Assembly: GCA_916700875.1 (NCBI GenBank)
Contig: CAKAKS010000062.1
Span: forward strand, 20,654,126 to 20,718,125
Source of the DNA: Sebastes aleutianus
Lineage: Eukaryota > Chordata > Actinopteri > Perciformes > Sebastidae
DNA: 64,000 nucleotides
Direction of reading: 5' to 3'
Position numbers and translations under genes: made by a program. Below, piece after piece: positions 1 to 10,218 of this stretch. The notes beneath the pieces were generated by a model, which was not told the DNA's origin, searched no databases, and was given only the letters and a program-made list of their open reading frames with translations. Numbering within the stretch: position 1 is the first letter of the stretch; each line of letters starts with the position of its first letter.

Positions 1-32
1 ATCAAGTGCTCCAACATACTGCTCAACAACAG
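1..32 (+). CDS. cdk12: cdk12 exon: catalytic loop (partial at window edge)
   Basis: Encodes IKCSNILLNN plus two bases of an Arg codon, then donor AG|GTAAGG. The HRD motif that normally precedes it lies just outside the window. Lys and Asn of the catalytic loop are present. Confidence 0.9.
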
Positions 33-3000
33 GTAAGGAGCAGGAACCGTGGACACCAGGAGTGAAATATCGTAGTGTCTCTAATGTAGTTCATTTGCAG
101 TAGCAGCTATGCCTTTACCAATCAGTTGTTCAGCAGTAACCGCTGTTTCAGGTGAATTTTGATTCACCAGTATCGCCTACATGTTGTTTGATCTACTTTT
201 TATTAATGTTTGTTTGTTTACTTTAGTGACTCTGATCCCACTTACGCTAATGGACATTAACAGTATCCGATATGATGCAGCATTATCCGCATCAACAACT
301 TTGAACATTGCTGCAGATGGTTTAAAAGCAGCTGTAGTCTGTAAATACTGTAAACTCAAGACCAAAAAGCAGTCGAATGCTAACTTTAATGATGGGAATG
401 CAAGTGTTTCGAGGTGCGTCAGCAGCAAAGCTAATTACTTTGCTACCAACTGGGCGCTTCAAATAACGGCAATGAAGGAGTACAGCAACTTCTCACAGCT
501 GCTCGCTCAGTACAATTCTGCATCCAATCTACAAACATTACAGGATGCAATGGGAAGCTAAACGAGCTAAGATGCTAATAAAAAGTAGCTGAAATGTGGG
601 TTTTGCTGTGGAATGGAGCATTTAAAGCCACACTGCAGTTTGCTGTCGCTCACTGCTACTGTACAACTGACTGTAAATAGACACTTGGAGTTTGGACATT
701 TGTTACCTGACATTTGCTGAGTTTGAACGCTAACTTTGTTGATATGAAGCGTGCATTTTTCATTCAGTTACAACTAATAACTTGTGTCAGTATTTAGTAA
801 CCTGAAACGGACAAAAAAGAATAAAAAGATTAGGATATTTGCAGTCATGGCAAAGTTCATAATTTTGTTTTGTTTGAATGCAAACTAGTTATTCAAAATA
901 ACCTGTCTGGCTCCAAAAGATGAGTTGAGTTGTATTTTGTGTCTCAGGGTTAGTTACTGTCTCAGTAATCTTTTGTAATTGTTGACAGAGCTTGTTTGTT
1001 GCTTCTGATCACTGATTTTTGTTTTCTTCGTGCAGAGGTCAGATCAAACTGGCTGACTTCGGTTTGGCCCGGCTTTACAATTCAGAGGAAAGGTAAAACG
1101 AGAGTGTTTTTCATCTACATATTTTTCCTCATAAATGTATGCAATATATAAATACAATACAAAAGCTCATCTGCTGGCTTCTGTAATTTAAGTATATGAT
1201 TAACTGTCTTTATGATGATTGAAGCAGTAATTAAACCTCACCATGACTCTCCACTAGATGGTGGTGTTTGTCACATTGTTGTCCTTCAGAGAGATAGATG
1301 CTCTATGACTGTATACTGTGTCTCATAGTCGTCTCTCTTTCCCCCCCAGTAGGCCGTACACTAATAAAGTAATCACACTATGGTACCGCCCCCCTGAACT
1401 CCTGCTGGGAGAGGAGAGATACTCTCCAGCCATTGATGTATGGAGCTGTGGGTGAGTAGGACGCCGTCATGGCAGCACATCTCTCTGTTCAGTCACACTT
1501 GCGCTATTTCCTCTTTCACATACGTACTCTTCCATTCTATAATGTAGTGTAGGCTTCATGAACTCATGTGGATTTGGACTAATGTTTTGTAGTTGATACC
1601 AATACCAGTGAAATTCCATGATTTTCGCAATTTGATACCACAGTAAAAAAACAAAAGTTTCTCGCCAAAAACTACGTTTTACAAGATACATTTGAACACA
1701 TCATGATATCGTTATAATTAACCTTCGCCCAATATTCATATTTGCTGAATAGAGCCTGAAGGTATCATAATGTAACTCGATGCAACCTCTGTTAACGTTT
1801 GTTGTTAGCTCCGTTATTTAGCCGAGCAGGACTTGTGCTGCCCGCCAGCTGCTGACGGCTAACTAACTAGCTCTCCTGCTAATTTCAACACGGATTTGTT
1901 GTTCACAAATGTATCGTTATCAGGGAAACGCGTCAATAGCAAGTTTACTGTGTACTTTCAGATTTTAGAGTCCGCGCTTGGTTTAGTTGGTCACTTGTTA
2001 AGCGATAGTTAGGCTTACATTTTCTGTCGTCCCCAGGAAGACGGGACGGTATTCGTCTCGAGTCCTGATCCCTGCGGTACTGTAGGAAAGCGAGTACCGT
2101 CACATTTCAGAATTTTGGCATCAACTTGGCACCAAAGTATTGGTTCTCTTGACATCCCTAGACTAGTTGCTTTAACTCTATCCCATTTTGGGAAAATAAG
2201 CATTAAATCTGATATTTTCATCCCTATATCACTAAATAAATCCATAATCAGTAAGTGAGAACACATCAAAGCTGCATTGTCTGTTTTTAAAAAGACAGTG
2301 TGCATGTCTTCCAACTTCGTATCCCACCCACCATGGTACACTACCGTAGTTGATATGTTTGGTGATATTTTTTTATGGAATCATAGGAAAATTTGACGGA
2401 AGAAATAATTCACAGATATATTGAAAGTAGATTTTTTCTGCCATGTAAGCAAATACGTTTCAAATACATTATGTGCAGACTGGATGTTTGTAGCACATTG
2501 AATCCGTTATGTTTTTAATCCTGAAGCACCGTGAGCTCAGTCAGGAGTGAGATGCTTGATTTTCTTTTCGCCTGTGTGCCGTGCTGCCAAACTTCATTTA
2601 TAGCAGAAGACTATTTAATGCAAATTGTTTTTTAGCAGTATGTAAAATTCTGAACCTTTGCACCAGCCATACATTTCCACACAACTTCTACACTCCTTTT
2701 GTATTCATGTGCACTTCTTTGTCTTCTTTATCTGTAATAACTCATGTCAGAATCTGAGAGGGAAATCTCTCTCATAGGATGTATAGCATTGTAGAAATGT
2801 ATCTTAATAAATAGAATATAGTATTTATTGGTCACAGTCATGATCTCCCTGTCTGACATTCACACTTTGAGACAATGTTTTAAACTTAGTTTAAGCTTGA
2901 TATGTGGGAGTATATATTTCCTTACTACCTCTACCCATCTTTGTCATGGTTCAGGTGTATTCTGGGGGAGCTCTTTACCAAGAAGCCCATCTTCCAGGCG

Positions 3001-4717
3001 AACCAGGAGCTTCTACAGCTGGAGCTCATCAGGTAGGCTGCCCTTTCCTCAACTCAACATCTCAAGTAGTAACCTCTGCTGCAACCTCCACACCCAGATT
3101 TCTCTGTTCCTTCATCACTGAGCCCATCTTTGCCTTTCTCTGTCATTTCCCTCAGCCGTCTGTGCGGGAGTCCCTGTCCTGCAGCCTGGCCCGACGTCAT
3201 TAAACTTCCACTCTTCAACACCATGAAACCCAAGAAGCAGTACAGACGGCGGCTGCGGGAGGAGTTTGCCTTGTACGTAGCAGTGCTGAGCTTCCCCACA
3301 GTAGCTGTGATCAACCCTTCGTCTGTTTCCTCAGCTGAAAAATCTCTCCCCTTCTGCACAGTTTACCTCCTCCTGCCCTGGACCTGCTGGACCGAATGCT
3401 GACCCTCGACCCCGCACGGCGCTGCTCATCGGAGACCGCTCTCAGTAGTGACTTTCTGAGTAACGTTGAGCCCAGCAAGATGCCGCCGCCAGAGTCAGTA
3501 GCCCCATGGCCTCCGCTTTCACCTTTCATATATAGTATCAGATTTGTTTTTCACATTGTGAGAGATAGATGGTAGGAAATATTTCACAGGTACTCTGTTA
3601 ATACTTTTTATTGCTTATATATCTCATTCAGGACATTTCCTTAATTCTATTTGATTGATTTATAATTCATGGTTGTGCTATAATAATTTCTTTTTGCTAC
3701 GTCTCCAGTCTTCCTCACCATCAGGACTGCCACGAGCTGTGGAGTAAGAAGCGACGACGTGCACGTCAGAGCGGGGTGCCCGAGGATGTGCCTGCGCCCA
3801 AAGTGCCCCGTAAGGAGGCGACAGGGACCTCCAGTGGAGAGAACAGCCGGCCCCAAACCCAAAGCCCGGCTGGAGCCCCGCCGCCTCCTCCAGGAAAACC
3901 GCCCTCCACAGCCATCTTAGAGAGTGAGTTGTCAGGTAACAGCCGCCTCTCAAAAGCCTTTTAGCGGAAACGCTTCTTTGTATTAAGTGTTAAAATTACG
4001 GGTGTAAGAAAATATTGATATACATGAGTATTGTTATATTGTGTTTTATGATACTGTATCGATTCTACAAAACACTGTATTGATTTTTAATTAACCTCTT
4101 AAAAATCCGACAGCCGCTATTCTGTATGTCGGAGGTTGTAGCGAGCTCAGTTTTAAAGCTAAAGCGAAGGCATGATATGAAACTAGAAAACCTAAGGAAT
4201 CCATTGGTGCCAACCATCATACTAGATTGTCGCGAAGGAGGCTAAATAACGCTCCAAAGTTAAGCTAAATTTTGGTGAGGAAAAACAGGCATGGCCATTT
4301 TCAAAGGGGTCACTTGACCTCCAAGATATGCACCCGATTCAACTGTTATCAGGCCATTAAATTGCCGTTATCAGTCGCTATAAGCACCATAGATGTGGGT
4401 CATTAGAGGCCTACTACGCCTACTACGTTGTGAAAGTAAAACTTAAAAGCAACACCAAAACTGAATGAAACGTTACATTTTGAACACTAACAAATTCTTC
4501 TTTAGGTTTAGGCAAAAAAAACAGTTAAGGGAAAAACATGTTTTTTTTGCTTAAAATAATTATGAACAGAAAGCCAACTACATGTTGTTGGTTTCAAACA
4601 GGATACGAACCCTGGTCTCCTTTGTGAAAGCCCTGTGTTTTGTATCCATCATCCCCGACCTCCACCCTTTAGAGTTTCACACTGATTTTGCGCTGGACTT
4701 TTGCTTCTGCTCCTGTC

Positions 4718-4753
<36 letters not shown>

Positions 4754-7700
4754 TGGACTTATATAGCGCCTTTCAAGAAACCCAAGGACGCTTTACAAAG
4801 AGGGCACACAAAATCATACTGGTAAATAAAACAGAGGAAAAATACAATTTTGCAGCGGAGCGTGAAGCGGCAACAGACACGCCAGCGTCCTCACACATCC
4901 GGGGATTCCAAACAAAAACAACCAACAACCAACCAACAACCAACCAACGAACCGACAACCTTAAACAAGTTACTACGGTCGCTAGAGGTTGCTGTCATGT
5001 TCTTTAATATTTTCTTTCGGTGATCTTCCATGTGAATAGATGATAAAACCTAATACTGGGTGTAGTAGGCCCCTATTGACCCACATCTATGGGGCTTATA
5101 GGGACTGATGACGGCTATTTAATAGCCTGACAACAGTCTAATCGGCTGAGATATGTGAATGAAAACATGAGTCTCCCTTTTACAGACACGCCCACTTTAT
5201 GATAATCCCATGCAGTTTTAGGCAAAAAACATGCAGTTTTTTGCATGCAGTACAGATGTATTATTTTTTCCTATTCTAAAATGGTCTGTTTCTGCTACTA
5301 TGACAGTTACAGTATCGCAATATATCTCAATATATTGAATCGTTATCCCTGTATCATGATGCGTATCGTGTCACCAGATTCTTGCCAATACACAGCACTA
5401 GTTTCAATATTCCGCTTTTGCAACACACTGCAAACTTCGTAGTAGTGTTTTCTGATTGTCCTGATATTAGTGTATATATGTTACCTATGTTAACAGAGAT
5501 GGAGTGCAGTATGCTGTTGTTGGGCTGCTTGCAAGTGAAAAGTAATTTAGAATGATGCAGAAGAAATTAGAGCTGCAACGATTAATTGATTAATTGATTA
5601 ATCAATTAGTTGTCAACTAATAAAATAAAACCCCGACTATTTTGATAATTGATTAATCAGTTTTAGTAATTTTTTAAGAAAAAAAAGTGAAAAATCTCTG
5701 ATTCCAGCTTATTAAATGTGATTATTTTCAGGTTTCTTTACTCCTCTATGACAGTAAACTGAATATATTTGAGTTTTGGACAAAACAAGACATTTGAGGA
5801 CGTAATTTTTCACCAAACGGACCAAACAACTAATCAATTTATCGAGAAAATAATCAACAATGAAAATAATCGTTAGTTGTAACCCAAATGTTAGTTTTTT
5901 TGTTAGCAAGATATTGCGTTTTGATAGTTTGAACTGTGGTTGCGTGAATGTGTTCAGGCCTGGGAGTTGCTGCAGAGCAGTTGAACCAGACTGAGCTGGC
6001 GGTGCTGCTGAATCTCCTCCAGGGACAGACGGACCTCAGCCTGCCCCAGGTGGCCCAGCTCCTCAACCTCTCCAACCCAGAGACTCTCAGCCAGTCGTTG
6101 TCTGCCCTCAGCGAGACCGCTGACCACCAGGGGGCTCCAGAGGACCAGGCCCAGCCTGCTGCCAGGTCCCAGCCCCCAGAGCCGCCTCCCGAACCCCAGG
6201 AACTCTCGCCGGCATCCGGAGACCCGCCGCTCAGCCAGGAAGACCAGGCCAACCTGCTGGCTCTCATTTTGGGCCACATCATCAAGCCGCAAACCGAGGA
6301 GCAACGGGATGAGAGCAATGGCGTCCAATCAGAGGAGGCACTAAAGCGCGGTTCGTCCGCCTCTACTACTGATCGCAAGGGCAAGTCTCGGTTTAGTCTC
6401 TAGACGGTGGGGAAAAAAGGGGGGGTCAGGTGAAAATCACTGGGGACTGCAAGAATGAGGAGAGCAGGCTAGAGAACAAACATAAGCTGACAGTTACTCA
6501 AAAATCCTGTATACTCAAATTAATTCAACTTTAGACTACCTGACAAAATCAACAAAATTATCAATTAACCAAATGAATTGGGCCATTAGACGTTATCATT
6601 CATCCCCACCCCTTCCTTTATCCCTGACATTCCTCACGCGCTCACCACTGTCCCCTTTTACCGCCTGACATATTGAAAAATGCAGTACCTCGCGAAAAGT
6701 CTGTCGAGCGTTTGTCGTCATGTGACCGTGGTAACCGGGCAAAGGTTTGGTGCACATGGACATCTCTCACTGGTGTACTCAATAAACCAGAAGAACGTTT
6801 TTTCATTTGAGTGAAAAGAAAAGGTTCACACTGTATTTGTTCCCTTCCACGTTTCTCCTCCCACTTCCTTATTTCTTTCTCACAGTCTTTGTTTCTGTGT
6901 CTGTCCCATCTCCACACGTGTTCTCACCTCATTTTCATTATAAAGCAGGTGTCATGGATTCTTCACAGGAAGCGATGTTGCTTTAAAACAGTCTGTAATG
7001 TCAGCCTTTTTATGAAGAAAGTCTAATAAATTATCAAGTGGAAATAAATGTTTTGAATCTTTAGACCTCACCTGCATGTGTTTCTTTTTAACTTTGGTTT
7101 GTCACACTTTTTTGTTTTGTTTTTGTTTTAAGCTGTTCACTCTGACTCAGATATTAATTCAAAGATGTGATTAGCAAGTTGAATAAAACTATTGACTATG
7201 CTGCTGACACTGGAATGGTAACAGTCCTGTTTTCTTCTGGTTATTTCTCCTGTCAAGGAGAAACCCTTTCCTCCTTTGGTTTGCCTTGCACTGCTTTAGA
7301 TTGGAAAAGAAAATGCGACTAACCTGTTTTAGTAATCGTGTCCTGACCTTTATAATACTTAAAATTCTCCTACATAAGTCACCCTTTCTGTTCATCCAGC
7401 TGTACATGCCCTTCCTAATGTTTTCTCATCTAGTTCCTCCATTTTTCCTTTTGTTCAAGTCGGTTGTTTGGAGGACAAACAAATATAGCCGCATCTGTTT
7501 TGCATACATTAATGCAATTATTATTTTGGACCCATATAGTGAATACATTTAGTGCTTTGTTATGTTTAATAAACATTCTTTAACAGTGATGATGAATCAC
7601 GTTAAAATAAAAGCACTTTTTTCTATTTTCTACATTGAGATGAACTATATGTGAACAGGTGCGTAATTGTAGAGTTTATCAAAGGCCTGACACATTTTTT

Positions 7701-8377
7701 GTTTTCAGGTCTGAATATTTTTATTGTTATTGTACCAACTTTATTGCAACAATCTCGACAGATACGTTTTCCCTTAAAATGGTACTGAAATATGTGAAGA
7801 GACATTTAGAGTGCTCTGCTCTCCCTCTTGTGGTGAAGGTAGGAATGTCAACATTGTGTAGCTCCATGTCAGGCCCATTTAACAAATACGTTTTTACTCT
7901 CCATAACTGCAAATTAGACAAATCAGATTAAGGGTTATTGTGTAGATAGTCCACAATGAAGTTAAACATACTCTTTGATGCCTAACGTTTTGTCCTCTGT
8001 CCTGTTTGGCTCCTTCAGATGGCGCAGCATCAAAAAGGAAAGGGTCCAACCAGGTGCCTCCATCTGGCGAGCAGCGTCCGCCCTCTCCACCCGGGCCACC
8101 TCCGTCAGCTCTCCTCCTTGGAAACGCCCAGCAGGCCGGGTCTGAGACCCAACCCAGCCAGGACATCAGCCCCGCCGTGGCAGCTGCCTTGCTCCAGCTC
8201 ATCTCTCAGCGGGACTCGGAAGCCGGGGCCCCTCAGCGCAGCAAGGACCCGTCTCCTGCTGTGGACGCTGTGGCTGCAGCTGAGGCCCCAGCAGGACTGG
8301 GGACCGCTGCTCCTACCGCTGCAGCACAGTTCCCTAAAGACCAAGACCTCCGCTTTGCCCATGGAGCTGCCCGCTGA
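1..8377 (+). CDS. cdk12: cdk12, cyclin-dependent kinase 12, 3' part (nine exons, 5' truncated by the window)
   Basis: Nuclear transcription kinase that, with cyclin K, phosphorylates the RNA polymerase II C-terminal domain and supports expression of long genes and DNA-repair genes (family knowledge). Exons, all in phase: 1-32, 1036-1092, 1350-1451, 2955-3032, 3156-3272, 3362-3493, 3709-3935 (or 3923), 5958-6380, 8019-8377; about 508 residues visible. Seen in order: catalytic loop IKCSNILLNN, DFG in IKLADFGLARLY, activation segment YTNKVITLWYRPPE with the T-loop threonine, WSCGCILGELFTKKPIF, the C-lobe, then the DCHELWSKKRRR extension typical of CDK12/13. The tail block EQLNQTELAVLLNLLQ followed by QTDLSLPQVAQLLNLS and the late block QFPKDQDLRFA match CDK12 rather than CDK13 as I recall them. 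All introns are GT-AG except the last, which is GC-AG. The C-terminus stops soon after DLRFA, shorter than the mammalian protein. Confidence 0.95.
33..1035 (+). other. cdk12 intron; open frame at 181-561 without recognisable domain
   Basis: First visible intron, GT-AG. It contains a 126-codon open frame at 181-561 that shows no domain, signal peptide or coding-like conservation that I recognise. It is taken as chance or repeat-derived. Confidence 0.5.
1036..1092 (+). CDS. cdk12: cdk12 exon: DFG motif
   Basis: Acceptor TGCAG and donor AG|GTAAAA. Encodes GQIKLADFGLARLYNSEE, the magnesium-binding DFG and the start of the activation segment. 57 nt; keeps the phase. Confidence 0.93.
1350..1451 (+). 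CDS. cdk12: cdk12 exon: activation loop and P+1 loop
   Basis: Acceptor after a C-rich tract (CCCAG) and donor GG|GTGAGT. Encodes SRPYTNKVITLWYRPPELLL and then GEERYSPAIDVWSC. The Thr in YTNKV is the expected activating T-loop phosphosite. Confidence 0.95.
1570..2159 (-). mobile_element. hAT-like non-autonomous element remnant in a cdk12 intron
   Basis: AT-rich insert in the 1452-2954 intron. Its right boundary CTTGACATCCCTA resembles ends of fish hAT-type miniature elements. The inner part has the GGTATTGGTATCAACTAC-type text (minus strand) seen in such repeats. A matching left terminus was not found, so the left limit is approximate. Confidence 0.35.
2955..3032 (+). CDS. cdk12: cdk12 exon: kinase C-lobe
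   Basis: Acceptor TTCAG and donor AG|GTAGGC. Encodes GCILGELFTKKPIFQANQEL and then LQLELI, the helix following the DVWSCG motif. Confidence 0.94.
3156..3272 (+). CDS. cdk12: cdk12 exon: kinase C-lobe, CMGC insert region
   Basis: Acceptor CTCAG and donor TT|GTACGT. Encodes RLCGSPCPAAWPDVIKLPLF and then NTMKPKKQYRRRLREEFA. Followed by an intron of only 89 nt. Confidence 0.94.
3362..3493 (+). CDS. cdk12: cdk12 exon: end of kinase fold
   Basis: Acceptor CACAG and donor GA|GTCAGT. Encodes LPPPALDLLDRMLTLDPARR and then CSSETALSSDFLSNVEPSK, the last kinase helices with the conserved arginine. Confidence 0.92.
3709..3935 (+). CDS. cdk12: cdk12 exon: DCHEL extension and basic cluster, two possible donors
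   Basis: Acceptor TCCAG. Encodes DLPHHQDCHELWSKKRRRAR, the C-terminal extension that packs against the kinase domain in CDK12/13, then a Pro/Ser-rich linker. Two in-phase donors are present: AGA|GTGAGT ending the exon at 3923, and CAG|GTAACA ending it at 3935. They differ by four codons. The longer form reads ESELSGLGV across the junction, the shorter ESLGV. Confidence 0.85.
4331..5148. mobile_element. long-terminal-inverted-repeat miniature element nested in the hAT-like element
   Basis: Left end CACCCGATTCAACTGTTATC and right end read inverted as CAGCCGATTAGACTGTTGTC; the inverted similarity runs on for about 90 bases through the CATAGATGTGGGTCA block. It is flanked on both sides by AGATATG (4324-4330 and 5149-5155). 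The related element at 10219 shows CCAGATCAGTGAATG, that is, the uninterrupted target. A truncated relative lies at 57017-57450. Confidence 0.65.
4718..4970 (-). mobile_element. retroposon-like repeat with (AAT)n tail and TATAGCGCCTTTCA core
   Basis: An (ATA)n run joins TTATATAGCGCCTTTCAAGA and about 200 further bases, the third level of nesting. The relative at 57017-57450 reads CTGTCATAATTACTACGGTC straight through this point, so it records the empty site. The AT-repeat tail on the left suggests a reverse-oriented SINE- or LINE-tail-type insertion. A second copy begins at about 58793. Confidence 0.55.
5569..5885. mobile_element. palindromic-ended miniature element (GAGCTGCAACGATTAAT family)
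   Basis: Starts TAGAGCTGCAACGATTAATT and ends with an inverted ATCGTTAGTTGTAACCC. Related copies are at 22061-22361 and 31098-31412, where 8-base target duplications are visible. It ends about 70 bases before a cdk12 exon. Confidence 0.55.
5958..6380 (+). CDS. cdk12: cdk12 exon: C-terminal tail, LNQTELAVLLNLLQ block
   Basis: Acceptor TTCAG. Encodes LGVAAEQLNQTELAVLLNLL and then a QTDLSLPQVAQLLN helix block that matches the CDK12 tail, followed by a Pro/Gln/Glu-rich stretch. Coding could run on to a stop at 6401-6403, but leaving the exon after 6380 through AGG|GCAAGT keeps the frame into the next exon. The coding strand is more GC-rich than the flanking introns. Confidence 0.88.
6404..7050 (+). 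other. possible alternative 3' UTR of a short cdk12 form inside the last intron
   Basis: If the GC donor at 6381 is not used, the frame stays open to TAG at 6401-6403 (ending KGKSRFSL). AATAAA follows at 7025-7030 and 7043-7048, the normal arrangement of an intronic polyadenylation isoform. This is an inference; no transcript was consulted. Confidence 0.3.
8019..8377 (+). CDS. cdk12: cdk12 last coding exon
   Basis: Acceptor TTCAG. Encodes a Pro-rich start (RPPSPPGPPPSALLLG), the conserved SPAVAAALLQLISQ helix (mammalian NPAVTAALLQLLSQ as I recall) and QFPKDQDLRFA, then HGAAR and TGA at 8375-8377. In mammals the protein continues for roughly 80 residues past DLRFA; that part is missing in this frame. 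Confidence 0.85.
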
Positions 8378-9590
8378 CCCTCAGTCCTCCCCCCCGGTGA
8401 GACAGACCTGGGCACCCTGGGGACGGCTCTGGCAATCCTGGCCTGAAGGGAAACTCAGAGGGACACCTTCAGATTAGGACTCACTGGACCATGAGCAGGT
8501 AGCTAAAGTTGAATCAAAGATGTTGAATGTCTGAAAGAAAGAGATTAAGGGCCTCTTCAGGTCACGAACATCACTGCCCTCTGAACAAGCTGTGTTGTTT
8601 AGACCTGTGGTCGGTCTGACCTTTAACCATCCATGTATCCCTTGCTCTTTCCTGTCAACTGAAGGTCCTGACTTGAATGAAGTTTAGCTTCCAAATTGAG
8701 TGCCGTGCAGCCGACACTCAACTTAGAAAGCAGCTGTGATCTTTTTTTTTCTTCCCAAAACAAATGATTGTCATGTCCACGGCAGTGCCCACTTCAGTAA
8801 TCAGTGTTTTGGAAGGATGAAGTCTTCCACTCTGTGATGGGGTGGTGTCTGCGACAGTGTACTGTGTATGGGTATATTTGCAACCGCTGGAGGACCATGA
8901 GTTTCCCATTGAACCTTACATGCTGGATAGCGCCCCCGTTTTCAGCTTTGTGCCTCCGTCGTGGCCCCAGCGACCCCTGAATGATCTCGGCCTAGTGGGG
9001 AAGTGTGGGTTAAGTTTCTGTTTTGGATGGCACCTACAACAGTGTACATCTGCAGGACTGTATTTTTGTTTTTTTTGTTTACCCAACTGTTCCATATTAT
9101 ACCCTGTCTGTCATCAACTCAGCTGAATTTCAATGTGTTCTCAACCCACAAACAACCTCTCTGTGTCCTAACAAGTACTCACCTTCCTGTCTCAAATAAG
9201 GATGAAACCACTATATTACGACGGACTGCTCCATAATACACATGCTACTCTGCTAGTTGAAGTAAAAAAGCTAGAAACATAATATACACACACAGAAACT
9301 GACTCTTCCGGCTTTTCCTGGTGGGCTGTGAAAGCCTCGTCTAATATGTCGTCGCCTCCCTGCCAACTTGTGCAATTTAGTTTTTTTTCGGTGCATTTAT
9401 TTTCTACCTAAAGAAAAGGATACACGCTTAAAAAAAAAATAATGGTCCATGGTTCCGTTTCCTTTTTTTTTGCGTTGGAAAAGGAAGAGGAGGAGAAAAT
9501 GATTTCATGTGTCTGTATAAAAGAAAAAAATATTTTGTAATATGTGTTTTCTTGGTTCAGTTTATTAAAAGAAGTAATGCGACCAGCTCA
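8378..9590 (+). other. cdk12: cdk12 3' untranslated region (end approximate)
   Basis: Non-coding continuation of the last exon. There is no long frame with recognisable similarity. An ATTAAA signal lies at 9564-9569 and a consensus AATAAA at 9753-9758; the second lies in what looks like a hAT-like repeat end, so the transcript may stop near 9.59 kb or near 9.78 kb. Confidence 0.55.
9564..9569 (+). terminator. candidate poly(A) signal ATTAAA of cdk12
   Basis: ATTAAA about 1.2 kb past the stop codon, downstream of an A/T-rich UTR stretch. It is the first plausible signal after the coding end. An alternative AATAAA is at 9753-9758. Confidence 0.4.
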
Positions 9591-9710
9591 ATTGTCTCTC
9601 CTGGCGTCTCTGAATGTTTCTCTACAGTGGCCACTAGATGGTAGACACTCACTCAGACTACAGCTCAAACTACAGGAAGTCCTCACAGTCGGGCCTCGGC
9701 AGAACCTGAG

Positions 9711-10056
9711 CAGTCACTGGTTCACAACCTTTCCTTTCCTTTTCTATCATTGAATAAACTGACGACCCCTGACTAAGTGACACATTTTAGGGATATTTCA
9801 TATCATATTCCATTCATAACAATAACAGTACACAACAACTGATAAACTGAATAATTAACCCAAATAGTGAACACAATAACTGCAGGAAGAGATATATGTG
9901 TGTGTGTATATATATATATATATATAGAGAGAGAGATATGCTGAGATATAGGCCAACTGTATATTTATTAAAAAAGGTTGTTTTACACCCCTTAAAATCA
10001 AGAAGGCCTCGCGACCCCCTGTGAAGTTTTGGCGACCCCCAGGTTGGGAACCAGTA
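9711..10056. mobile_element. hAT-like element remnant next to the cdk12 3' end
   Basis: CACTGGTTCACAACC at the left and GGTTGGGAACCAGTAG at the right form inverted ends, with CGACCCCC blocks just inside. The element at 26241-27026 has the same layout. It contains (GT)n/(AT)n at 9896-9935 and an AATAAA at 9753. Confidence 0.5.
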
Positions 10057-10218
10057 GGTTAAGTTACACGCCAGTTGTTTCTTATTACTCTTATATCTGG
10101 AAGCTCCTGTTTGCTCATGTTTCATTCTACAGGCTACTTCAAGTAGAATCATATCAAGCATTAAGTCATTGATCACACAAGTAACACAAGTAAAATGACT
10201 CAAACTGAATTAAAGCAC

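Larger units (their letters stand above)
3997..5400. mobile_element. hAT-like element in cdk12 intron 7, carrying nested insertions
   Basis: Begins TACGGGTGTAAGAA and ends CTTGCCAATACACAGCACTA, with flanking 8-mers GTTAAAAT (3989-3996) and GTTTCAAT (5401-5408) that agree at six of eight positions. Internal text from about 4130-4325 and 5150-5235 matches the element at 10219-10842 (same GGCTCAGTTTTAAAGCT and GACCTCCA blocks). A second element interrupts it at 4331-5148. Confidence 0.6.

Noticed and set aside
181..561. 126-codon frame in the first visible cdk12 intron
   Set aside because: No domain, no signal peptide-like pattern that holds up, and an overlapping antisense frame of similar quality; most likely chance or repeat.
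2015..2341. 108-codon minus-strand frame in a cdk12 intron
   Set aside because: Lies mostly in a hAT-like miniature element; translation is of repeat text.
5854..6384. 176-codon minus-strand frame
   Set aside because: Antisense shadow of the cdk12 tail exon.
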